NCBI GenBank assembly: GCA_905221605.1
Contig: CAJNDS010000335.1
Span: forward strand, 768,910 to 832,909
Direction: 5' to 3'
Source: Symbiodinium natans
Lineage: Eukaryota; Sar; Dinophyceae; Suessiales; Symbiodiniaceae
DNA: 64,000 nucleotides
Part shown: piece by piece, positions 35,001 to 47,000 of the stretch
How the letters are laid out: each line of letters opens with the position of its first letter
Position numbering within the stretch: position 1 is the stretch's first letter
Notes under the pieces: model-generated
What the model was told of the DNA's origin: nothing
What the model saw: only the letters and a program-made list of their open reading frames with translations
The model's database searches: none
Made by a program: the position numbers and the translations under genes

Positions 35001-38000
35001 AGCAGACAACCCCAATGATGATGGGCCTCGCTCTGCGTGGTGCGCCGGATCTTCACCTGAGTTTTCTTTCGGGGGCTTTGGCAAATCTGAGGCCTTAGGG
35101 GGTTCAGGGCTTAGGGCCTTCGGCTGGGGGCTTAGGCCTTAGGACTGAGGGCTTCGGGGGCTCAGGGCTTAAGACTTAAGGCTTAGGGCTTCAGGGCTTT
35201 AGGGCTTAGGGCTTAGGGCTCAGGGCTTAGGGTTTAGAGCTCAGGGCCTAAGGAAGGAGTTCGGAGTGTTTCGGGTTGAGGGTGGGGGTCTCGGGGTGTC
35301 GGGGTTGAGGGTAGGGTCTCCCAGGTGCTTGTGGGGGGTGTCAGGGGTTTGCCGTTCATGCTCCACAGGCCTCGTTTTTCTAACCGAAGCTTTAAGCCCG
35401 AAACCCTTAAAACCCTAAAACCCTAAAACCCTAAAACCCCTAAAACCCCTAAACCCCTAAACCCCAAAACCCTAAACCCCAATACCCTAAAACCCTAAAA
35501 CCCAGAAGAAGAACACCGCAAGAGCGCTGCGTAGGTGATTCGAAGACCGAGCACTTGGGGTCTTTGCGGCTTCTAAGATGGTTTGCGGTTTTAGGGTTTA
35601 GGGTTTCGGGCTTAGGGTCCAGGGTTTAGGGTTTAGGGTTTAGGGTTCAGGGTTCAGGGTTCAGGGTTTAGGGTTTAAGGTTTAGGGTTTAGGGGCAAAT
35701 TCGGATCAACTCTGACATCCATCCGACATGCCCACAAACCCTCAAAAGTCACGGTAAGCACTGGAGCCAGTTGGGAAGCAGGCAGACTCGTTGATCATGC
35801 GTATTCTCCTGGCATTACAGCACGGGATGAAACCCTACAATCTGGGGTTTAGGGTTTCGGGCCTACTGGCCTAAATGCCCTATCTACCCGCTACCGTGAC
35901 AAAAAATGCTTCCGGTGCGGTTTAAAAAAAAGGAATGGATCAAAAAATCAAACTCACCTCCCAACCCCAACTTTCAACCCTAATGAGGAAGAGGGTTTAG
36001 GGATTAGAGCTTAGGGTTAAGGATTTCAGCGTTTAGGGTTTAAGGACTTTAGCTTGGTAGTTTAGGAACTAAGGCGGCTTCCCCCATCCCAGCATGAGCA
36101 TGGTTCCATCCAAGTCCCTGCAACCCTCAATCCTTGAAGCCCATCAAAGCCAAAAAAACCTTCAAAAACTAAAAGCCTCAAACGCCCGTAATGCCCCTAA
36201 GAACCCCACACCCTCTCTCGGTCACTAAAGCCCCCGGGCCCAAATAACGTGAAATCCAGGGTCTTTGATCACTGGGTGGTGCGTTAAAGCCCCTCGATGA
36301 ATATTTATGAATAGGTTCCCGTGAATGGGAAAGAACGGAAATTAAAGTTATCCCAATGCGCTACCCAGATCATATCAGGGCAGATAGGATCCCCGAATGC
36401 CAGAAAAGCCCCAAAACCTAAACCCGACATCCTGAACCTCCGGCCTCTCCACCTCGGTGAGATGCGCCTCTTACTGTGGGGGCTTTTGGGGGTTCAGGGT
36501 TCAAGGGGTAACAGCTGAAGGCTTAGGAGGGTTTAGGGTTTAGGGCTTAGGGTTTAGGGCTTAGGGCTTAGGGCTTAGGGTTGAGGTTTTCAGTCCATGA
36601 AGTTCAAGGTTTAGGGGTTTAGAGTCTTAGGGCTCAGCTCATGGCTTGACGGTTCCAGGGTCTACGGGGGTTTAAGTTTTAGAGTCTAGGGCCAAATCTC
36701 CCCTCATTGCCAGCTTAGGGCAAAATCCCCCCTCATTGCCAACGTCAATTGAATAACATGACCCATCAGTTAAACAAATACTGAAGAATACAGTAACAAT
36801 AAAGAAGAGTAAAAATCAGAACAAGAAAACAAAATTAAACAAATCGACAAGAATAAGGACCCCAAAACAACCCTAAACTATTACTTGCTGAAGAACCGCA
36901 AGAAACGAAAATATATTCTTCCTCATTAAGGGTAATACAGGGACTATTATGTTAATTCTTTTGGGGTTCTTAAGCAAATAGTAGTAAACCCTAAACCCCC
37001 AAAATAGACCAAACCCACTTTTGAGCAAATCTTGATCTCAACACCTAAACCTAAACACTAAACCCAAGACTGCCTCGTCGACGAGATCGCACTTGTTCAG
37101 GAGGATCCGGTCCGCAAAAGCGAGCTGCCAAGGATCTTCTTGGAGTTTAGGGTTTAGTCTTTTGCTGCTTTCAGGTTTAGGGTGTAGGGGTTTAGGGGTT
37201 TAGGGGTTTTGGGGTTTAGGGGTTTTGGGGTTTTGGGGTTTAGCGTTCAGGGTTCAGGGTTTGGGGACATGGTCCCATAGCATGGGCCCTTAAACCACAC
37301 TTCAGAACCCTTTAAAGAAGGTAAGGGACCATATTAAGGGACCGGTTGGCTTCTGGAGCTGGGCTAGCCGTGTTTAGGCTTCTCGGGGCTGCGAGGCCCT
37401 TTAGAACTTAAACCCCAGACCCTAGATGAACTCTTAAAGCCTAAACCCTAAACCCTAAACCCTAAACCCTAAACCCTAAACCCTAAACCCTAAACCCTAA
37501 ACCCTAAACCCTAAACCAAACCCTACACCCTAAACCCTAAGAAACCCTCATTCTGAGAGATCCTGTCAGCTGCAGAAAGGAAACCCAAAGTAAGGGCCAA
37601 CAATTGACTGGCGCTTGGGCCTCAAAGTCCACCTGGCCTACATGAGCGCTTTTGGATGGTTTAGGGTTTAGGGCTAGGGTTTATGGCTTATGGACTTTAG
37701 GATTTAGGGTTGAGGGTTTAGGGTTTAGGGTTTAGGGATCAGGGTTTAGGCCTTTGGGGTTGTCCTCCCTCAGCCCTAAAGAAACCCTCGGACTGGGTCT
37801 CGGCCTGTTCCACCGCCTCGTTCTCCACGCCTTCGGGCTTGTCCTTCGGAGGGGTGCAGAGTCTTTCGCTTCGGTTTAGGAGGGGGGGTGTTTAGGGTTT
37901 AGGGTTGAGGGTTTGGGGTTTAGGGTTTAGGGTTTGGGGTTTAGGGTTTGGGGTTTAGGGTTTAGGGTTTAGGGTGTAGGATCGGGTACTGGGGTTGGTG

Positions 38001-41000
38001 TTGTAAGTTGAGGAATTTGGGCGTAAGGACTTTGGGCCTCAGGGCTTAGGGGCTTCTAGCTTTGCGCTCAGGGTGTAGAGGTTACGGATCGCCATGAGCC
38101 CAATGGTCTTAGGCTTTAGGGTTTCGGGTTTAGGGTTTAGGGTTTCGAATTTCAGGTTTAGGCTGTTTAGGTTTGGGGTTTAGGGTTTAGGCTTTAGGGT
38201 TATCATACCGGGAACCCTAAACACCCCAAACCCATTCACACCTCTTTATGGCTCTCTTGGTAGCCCAGCAACCATACTATACTAAGGGCGCCCTCTTTGC
38301 TGGTTGGTTACTTTACAAGAAGATAACCTTGAACCAAAAAATGGGAAAAGTGCAGCGCTGGGCTACCAAGCTATGAACTTCCAGACATTCGGGCCTCGAA
38401 AACCCCTGAGCCTTTAGGCAGTGTCCTTCTCATTCTTGTGGCCTTTGGCTGAGTCACCGAGCAATTCTTCGGGTTTGGGGTTTAGGGTTTTTCAGGGTTT
38501 CAGGTTTGGGCTTCTTAAACCGTGACGCCCTGGCGCACAACCTTTCCGCATCAGCAGCTGCGCAGAAGTAAACCGATGAATCTATGGGCATTGTTCGACT
38601 TGGCCGGGGGGCAGGCTTTCTGAAACCTCTGTCGTGGTTCGCCTATGAGAACCCTAAACCCTAAACCCTAAACCCTGAACAAATACTTTAAGAGAAGCCC
38701 AAAAATCGAACCCAAATTTAGAGCAGGCCGCCCCCACATGGCTTAGGAAAGAGCAAGGCTGCTTCACGCTTGCGTTGACGATCCCGCCCTTCTCTCTCCA
38801 ACCCCTAAACCCTAAACCCTAAACCCTAACCCCCAAAATATCCACAGCTGGTCGTCAAAGACCTCGGGGCTTTGAGATGAGATTGGCAGCTTGGGATCTC
38901 GCACCGCAAGGCGAAAGCCTTGGGCTTTAGGACACGGGTAGTTCTCTAAATTAGGGTCCCCCCTTTTGAGGGGCTCCTTTTTCTAAGGTGCCGTACTACA
39001 GTTGTCTAAATTAAAGAACCCCCTTTGGGGAGGTCCTTTTTCTGTGGTGCCGTGCAATGTAGGGGACCCAGGCTTGGGACCCTACGATAGAGGAACTACC
39101 CAGATGTTCCGAGATCAAGGCCCCTCCACCAGGGTATCTTGCTGGAACTGTCCTAAGGAATCTTCGGCAGAATTCGGTGGACGCAAGGCATGTGCAACTT
39201 ACAATTCAGGGTGCAGCGGCAGCGGCACGATGCAACATGCTGCACGCGAGGCCACCACGCGAGGATCGAAAAACTAAGAAGTTCGGCCAAATGAGAACGG
39301 ATCGTGTGTTTTTGTGACTGCCCTGACTTAGCTGATTGTCCGTACAATAAACCTTAGAGCCAGGAGGCTGATACTGCCGTGAAATGGCTGACCATCTGTA
39401 GGGCGGACACTGATGCCGGCGCGCCATGTAGAGGCACCCGCGTGCACGAGGGACTGAAAATGCCGTACCCTGCATTGCATCTCAAATCACTCACCATGGC
39501 CGCACGCAATCATGCTACAACCGAAATCGCAGGCATGCTGCGGTGAATCGGGCAAGCACCTTGTGACATTTCAAAGAGTCTCAGCAGCTATCTCAACAGA
39601 CATTGGTGCCATCTGGCTACAAAACACAACACCTGATATCGCAGACATGCTGCGGTGAATCAGGCAACAGGCAAGCACCTGTGGTGCCATCAAAGAAGCT
39701 AGGCCCGATCTCGCAAAATATGCTGCGGTGAATCGGGCAAACATCTGTGACGACTCATGCCCACACAGTGCAGTGGGGTGCTATGTACCAGGGCACAAAA
39801 CAAAGCGCAGGTGGGAGAATCGACCCTTCAGGCAAGCTACGGCCAACGGATCTGAACGCCAGTGCTGACCTCAACTGTTCTTAGCATTCTTTTCAAAACT
39901 ATATGTTTATGGTTATGTAGAGCGAGCGAGAGATAGAGAGAGAGAGAGAGACGGAGACAGAGACAGAGACGGAGACGGAGACGGAGACGGGGACGGAGAG
40001 ACAGGAAGACCACGTCAAACAGAAACAAACGCAAAGCTAGCATGATATACATATATATGTATATATACACAGACATATATACATATGCCTACAAACACTG
40101 GCTATTGCTTCACGCATTCGTGATTTAATTACTTTTATGTGTCATGTCTACACGGCACTTGCATAATATGTCCTTGGCTGATTTACATGTGCTGATGCAT
40201 TCGTTAAACGCGCAACGAAGAATGAAACTCTGAAAGATCTGCAAAAGTAACCCTAAAGCCTAAACCCTAAACCCTAAACCCTAAACCCTAAACCCTAAAC
40301 CCTAAACCCTAAACCGAGTTGCAGTGGCCACGAAGCCATGCTCACTTCCGGTGAGGTCCACCAACTCCTGCAAATCCTCTTCCACGCCAGCCCTCAGTTG
40401 GACCGGTCCCTGACCCCCCAAACCTGAGACCTAAACCGGGTTTTAGGGTTTAGGGTTTAGGGTTTAGGGTTTAGGGTTTAGGGTTTAGGGTTTAGGGTTT
40501 AGGGTTTTAGGGTTAGGGCTTAGGGTCCTAAACCCTAAACCGAAGGTGGTGGGGTTTAGGCCTGAGGGCCCTGTGGGTTTTTAAGGCTTCAGGGTGCGGG
40601 GGTTTGGGGGAAGACGCTGCACCTTAAACGGTCAACACATGACAAGCACCCGAGACCCCCTATCTTCTGAACTCTAAATCCTTAAGCCTCGGCAAAAGAA
40701 TCCAATGCCCCTCTGAGAACCTACACCACATCATTCCTAAAACTCCCTGACCCCTGCCCCCAAAGTCCGATACAAAAAACCTAAACATCTGGAGACCCAC
40801 AGAATGCAGGAAAACCCAACCCTCCCCAAAACCCTCTACAAAGCATACAGGCCCTGAAGCCCCCGAGAACCCAAAAGCTTAAAGCACAAAACCTGAGAAA
40901 GGAACAACAGGGGCAAACCCCAAACGCACCTGGGGATCCCAAACCCTAAGCTCTAAAACCCAAAAACCTGGAACCCTAAAACCCAACAAGCCCTAAGCCC

Positions 41001-44000
41001 TAAACCCTAAACCCTAAACCCTAAACCCCAAACCCTAAACCCTAAACCCTAAACCCTCAACCAAAAAGAAACACACACAACCCGAAGAACAAGGAGCCGG
41101 TCCCCGCCAGCTTGGGGGTCTCCCCACGTCACCACCGTGCCATCCTGAAGGTGGTGACTCATGGTTTAGGGTTTAGGGTTTAGGGTTTAGGGTTTTGGGT
41201 TTAGGGTTTAGGGTTTAGGGTTTAGGGTTTAGGGGGTTCAGGGTCCTGGGCTTGTTTTTTGGGGTTTAGGGTATAGGGGGTTTGTCGGGCTGTGGGGTTA
41301 CGAGGTTTAGGGCCTAGGGGGGCTTGGGGCTGCTTAGGGGTTTAGGGTTCAGGGTTTGCTTAGGGGTTTAGTGTGTTTGGTTTAGGGAGATTTCAACTGT
41401 TCTTGGGGCTTTCAGGGAGGCTTAGGGATTAGGAGTGCTGAGTGTAGGTTTTTCACAAGGCTTTTTGGGTTTAGGGCGTAGGCTTCTTAGTGGTTTATGG
41501 CTAGGGTTGAGGCTTTCGGGATTGGGTGTGCAGCTACCCCAAGCCTTGTCTGCAAAGAGATCAAATGCTCTCCACCCTGAACCCTAAACCTGCACCCTGA
41601 AAAAAGTTGCTCACTACCACCACGGGTTTCAACATCTGGGCCGCTCTTCAGGAACTTCATCAAGTTACAACAGGGAGGCAGATTCTTTGCCGCACGCAAC
41701 CCGGTTACTGTAGCTGGGTCAGGTCGTAAAGTCTAACCCCTAAGCCTACACCCTAAACCCTACGCAACTCAGGAAATAGGGTCTTCTTTTTATGCAGTCC
41801 TCTCGCAGAGCCGCACAGGCCGCCCGGGAGGCGGCGACCTTGCGGACGTTCGTGAGCTGCGCCTGGCTGCATCCAGCAGGCCCTCAGAAGGTGTAGAGTT
41901 TAGGGCTTTTGGGCTTTAGGGCTTTAGGGTTTAGGGTTTAGGGTCAAAGGGTTTAGGGTTTAGGGTTTAGGGTTTAGGGTTTAGGGTTCAGGGTTTAGGG
42001 TTTAGGGTTTAGGGTTTAGGGTTTAGGGTTTAGCCGTAAGGTGTCCGAAAATGCATCCCACATCTTCGTCTCTAAACTCCGAACCTAATTGAGGTGCCAG
42101 ACGTGGGGCTTTGTCTTCCAGGTCATCTCAATCCCTTAGCCCTAAGCCCTAAACCCTAAACCCTAAACCCAAAACTTAGCGAATGCTGGAGTCTGATGGA
42201 GCACTTGAAGCAGAGCAGCCAGTCGCCCGAGCAGCTGCAATGCAAGAAGCCTTACTTTACAGCGTGCTCCCCACCTTCAATAAGAGCCTCCCCGTATCCC
42301 CTTGGCCGCGCGGTAAGGGCCCCGACCCTCCCAACAAACGGGGGGGGGGGGGGGGGGAGCACACTCCAGGTGCCTGAGCGAACTCGATTGATACACCCTA
42401 AACACCCTAAACCCTCCCTAGGCCCTAAACCCGAACCCCAAAACCTAAACCCCAAACCCCAAACCCCAAAACCCAAACCCCAAACCCCGAACCCCAAAAC
42501 CTAAACCCCAAACCCCAAACCCTAAACCCCAAACCCTAAATGCTCTCGGCCTGGACTGCACGGCAGCTTCCACCAAATTCGTCATTGCCCCAGGCAGCCA
42601 CCTGAGGCTCGTTGCTCTGGAGATTTTGGTTTAGGGTTTAGGGTTTAAGGGTTTAGGGTTTAGGGTTTAGGGTTTTGGGTTTAGGGTTTAGGGTTTAGGG
42701 TTTAGGGTTTAGGGTCTTACAGTTCATGTTCTGTTTTGTTCTGTCTGTTGTTTTTTCTGGGGGGGAAGACGCTTTAGCACTGTAGGGCTTCTGCTTTTGT
42801 TTGGGGTCTGGGGTATTTAGGACCGGGCGCACGGCCAAGAGTTTGGGGGTTGGGGGTTGGGGGTTGGGGGTTGGGGGTTGGGGGTTGGGGGTTGGGGGTT
42901 GGGGGTTGGGGGTTGGGGGGTCCAGGGTTTAGGGCTTAGGGTTTAGGCTTTGGGGTTCCGGGTTTAGGGTTTGGGGTTTAGGGCTTAGGGTTTGGGGTTC
43001 CGGGTTTAGGGTTTGGGGTTTAGGGCTTTGGGTTTGGGGTTTAGGGCTTAGGGTTTAGGGCCTGGGGTTCTCTGGGCGCCTCCCCACCATCGAGCAATGC
43101 CACGAAGGCTTCCTCGGAGGCTTCGAGTTGCCGCACGTGTCGCAGCTCGTTTGGCCTTGTTAGGGTTTAGGGTTTAGGGTTTAGGGTTTAGGGTTTAGGG
43201 TTTAGGGTTTAGGGTTTAGGGTTTAGGGTTTAGGATTTAGGATTTAGGATTTAGGGTTTAGGTTAGGCTTTAGGAGTTAGGGTTTAGGGTTGGCCATGTT
43301 TCAGGGTTTAAAATGGGGGGGGGGGGGGGGCGGGAATTTTTCTTGGGGAGTTTAGAGCAAAGTTTCGACAGGTTTCTTTTGTCGGACTTCTGAAGACTTT
43401 CGGGCTGAGGGGTTTTGGGGTTTAGGGGCTTAGGGTTGGTGTTCCTAAACCCAAAACCCCAAAACCCAGAACCCTAAACCCTAAACGGGTTAAGGGGTCT
43501 GGGAGGTTCATGGGTACTTAGAACTGGGGTTATGAATATCGTAGGTGTAGGCCTAAGTGTTTTGGGTTTAGGGTTTAGGGTTTAGGCCTTAGGGTTTAGG
43601 GTTTAGGGTTTAGGGATTAGGGTTTAGGGTTTAGGGTGTACTTGGGGGTCTGGGGTTTCGGGTTTCGGGCTCAGGGGCTCCTGCAAGGGAACCCCACTGG
43701 CTTTTGGAGTACCCTAAACTCCAGAACCCAAACCCCAAACCCCAAACCCCAAACCCCAAACCCCAAACCCCAAACCCTAAACCCTAAACCCAAAGCCCAT
43801 TTCCCTGAACCCTAAACCCTGAACCCCAAACCCTAAACCCTAAACCCAAAGCCCACGAAAACCCAAAGGTGCTGGGCTGGATGCATTCAGGAGTGTCGCA
43901 TATCCTAAACCCGAAACCCTAAACCCTAAAACCCTAAACTGCCCTAAACCCCAAACCCCAAACCCTAAACCCTAAACCCTAAACCCTAAACCCCAAACCC

Positions 44001-47000
44001 TAAAACCCTAAACCCTAAACCCGAAACCCCAAACCCCAAACCCTAAACCCTAAACCCTAAACCCTAAACCCTAAACCCTAAACCCTAAACCCTAAACCCC
44101 CAACCCTAAACCCTAAACCCTAAACCCTAAACCCTAAACCCTAAACCCCAAACCCTAAACCCTAAACCCTAAACCCCAAACCCTAAACCCTAAACCCTAA
44201 ACCCTAAACCCTAAACCCTAAACCCCAAACCCAATAAGATGCACTCAAAGAGGCCCGTCTCCCCAGCTCACCACGGAGCCATCGCGAAGGACCGCTGCAA
44301 AGGACGCTCGGGTTCGAAGGCCCTTCACCTTACGGGCTGAGTTACACTGGGTTTAGGGTTTAGGGTTTAGGGTTTAGGGTTTAGGGTTTAGGGTTTAGGG
44401 TTTAGGGTTTAGGGTTTAGGGTTTAGGGTTTAGGGTTTAGGGTTTAGGGTTTACGGTTTAGGGTTTAGCCCAGAGTATGGTACCCAGTCTCTAAGTCACC
44501 TAGGTTGGTGCCTGAAAAACCCTCGGAAACGAAAAAAAAGGCTTGAGGGTTTAGGGTTTCGGGATGAGGGCGTTGAGCAAGATCTTCTTATACCATTAGG
44601 GAGACAGGGTAAAATGTTCCAAACCTACCTAGTAGCACTTCTGACATTGAGCAGCTGCCCTCGCACACGCGTGGCACCATCCATATCCTCGCCCCACATC
44701 ACCACTCGCCCGGTGTGAAGGACCGCGGCAAAGGCGTCAGAGCAGGCGGCGAGCTGCTGGACACCCCGAAGCTCACCGCGGATGACATCGAAGTCGCGCA
44801 CATGCAGGTCATCGCCCCAGCAGACCACCGTCCCGTCGCGGCGGAGCGCAGTGAAGGCCCTGTCAGTGCCAACGATGCTCACCACGTCGGTAAGCTGCCC
44901 CTGAGACCCTTCGCTGTCACCCCCCTGTGTCGGAAGGCCCCAAGTCACCACAGTGCCGTCCCTCCGCTGGGCTGCGAAGGCCGTTGAGGTGGACGCAATG
45001 TGAACCACGTCGTGCAGCTGGCTCTGCACGTGTCGGCTGTCAGCTCCCATGTGCTCGGGACCTTCTGTTTCGACAGTGCCCCCGCCGTAGAGTCGGGCAT
45101 AGGCGGGCACACTCCCTGATGTGCTGAAAGTCTGGATCAAAACGGGGACCACCAACGCCTGGAGGACAGTGGTACTTCCCAGCCCTGCCTCTTGCACGGT
45201 GCTTTCCGGTGTGAAGGCCTGCCCTTCGAACTCCCGAGCCAGGAGCCACCCCAGCCTCACCTCGAGCGAGAGAGCGTGGGCGTCACGAAAGGCCGTGTCG
45301 GCTTGTTGAACCTACGCTGTACGTGCGACCCTCGTTAAGCATTTCGAGTTCTGCTGTTTCTTGCAGAAATATGGATCAAGATTATCAAGATTCAAAGCTA
45401 TGCTCGTGGTTCTCTTGGGAACGAGGACTGCCAGGGTCGTGTCTTGCGGAGAACCGACTTCCACTTGGACGCACCGGCCGCTCAGTAGAAACACAGGAAG
45501 CCGGAGAGGAGCGAGGCTTGCTGCGTGCGAAACATCCATCTCTCACCATGTGCCGGCCATGAAACTCACTACTCAAAAACACATTCCAGGATTCTCCAGG
45601 AATCCTCGAGCCCAACCGGAAGGTGTCATGACCCATGGGATCGAGCCAGGTGTGCCAAGAAAACCTAGATGGGACCAGATGCACGTTAGCAGGGCTTTCC
45701 ACAGCTCACCGCTGCCGACAGGGAGACCTGATGCTTGAAAACTTGTTTACGCCCTGCCCGCTGGTGCAACCCTCCATGTCTCTGTGAAGATGATACTGCT
45801 GCTCTATTCGGGTCCTCGCCCGCCAAGAAACTATGACTCATCATTGAGAAAACGGGACCTTGACTGATCCCACCAGTTAGGGTTGTATGGCAGTTGTGCC
45901 GAGGACTGCGAAGGACATTTCTGCCGGGCCTGGGCCTGATGTGGCAAAAGCACGAAAAACCCTCTTGTGCAGGGCTTGTACTGTAGGCGTTTACCCCAAA
46001 CCCAAACAAGTCACAAAGGCTTACGGCTTGCGAGTCACCCCTGCTCCTCATCCAAGTGCATGATCAGGTGCTTGGCGTCCACTAGCGTCACGATTCCATC
46101 CAGCGACCTCGTTGAGATGCTCTCGTTGGGATGTTCCCCCTTAGACTAACAGATCCTAGTACCCCTTATTCGAATCCCTATTAAGGACTGTTAGTATAGG
46201 GGGGGAACATCCCAATGCTCTCGCGCCATCTTGCGGAAGGAAGATGCTGGTCCTGCCGATCTGTCTATCGACCTATCTTCTATCTATCGGGCCGTCACCC
46301 CCCAAGACCCCAAAAGCAAAAACACAACGCAAACCCTACAGTGATGGGTCCTGCCAAGACAACAGGTGAGGGTTAGGGTTTAGGGTTTAGGGCTTAGGGT
46401 TTAGGGTTTAGGGTTTAGCGCTGAGGGTTTAGAGTTGAGGCTTAGGCCTTACGTTGATGGTGTACCAGAAAAGGCCCAGAGCTTAGTGCACACCTAGCTG
46501 ACTCGAAGTCCAAGGTTTGGGGTCACGCCGACATGAGTGTAACTACGAACCGTGCCGCGGCCCGGACAACTTCTGCTGCACGTAGTCGTCGGCGAAGAAC
46601 GTCTGTGCCTCCACATTTTGACCGCGTACCGGGGGGACGGTGGGGTACGTGCATCAGGGATGCCTACGTCGGTTCTCTGGAGGATTCTAGCATGTTGAGG
46701 CAGACCATAAAGCCCTATTTAGGAAATACCGAGTTTCCCATATGGCCTTGGAGAAAGCTAGGAAGCGCAACTCACATCTGCAACGACGACAATGACAGGA
46801 GGTGTTAGTGTACATTCGAGTGTGGGGGCTTGGGGTGTCGGAAGTTGGAGTCCAGGCTTTAGGGGTTTAGTGCCTAGGGTTTAGAGGGTCTAGGGTTTAG
46901 GGTTTAGGGTTTAGGGTTTAGGGTTTAGGGTTTAGGGTTTAGGGTTTAGGGTTTAGGGTTTAGGGTTTAGGGTTTAGGGTTTAGGGTTTAGGGTTTAGCC

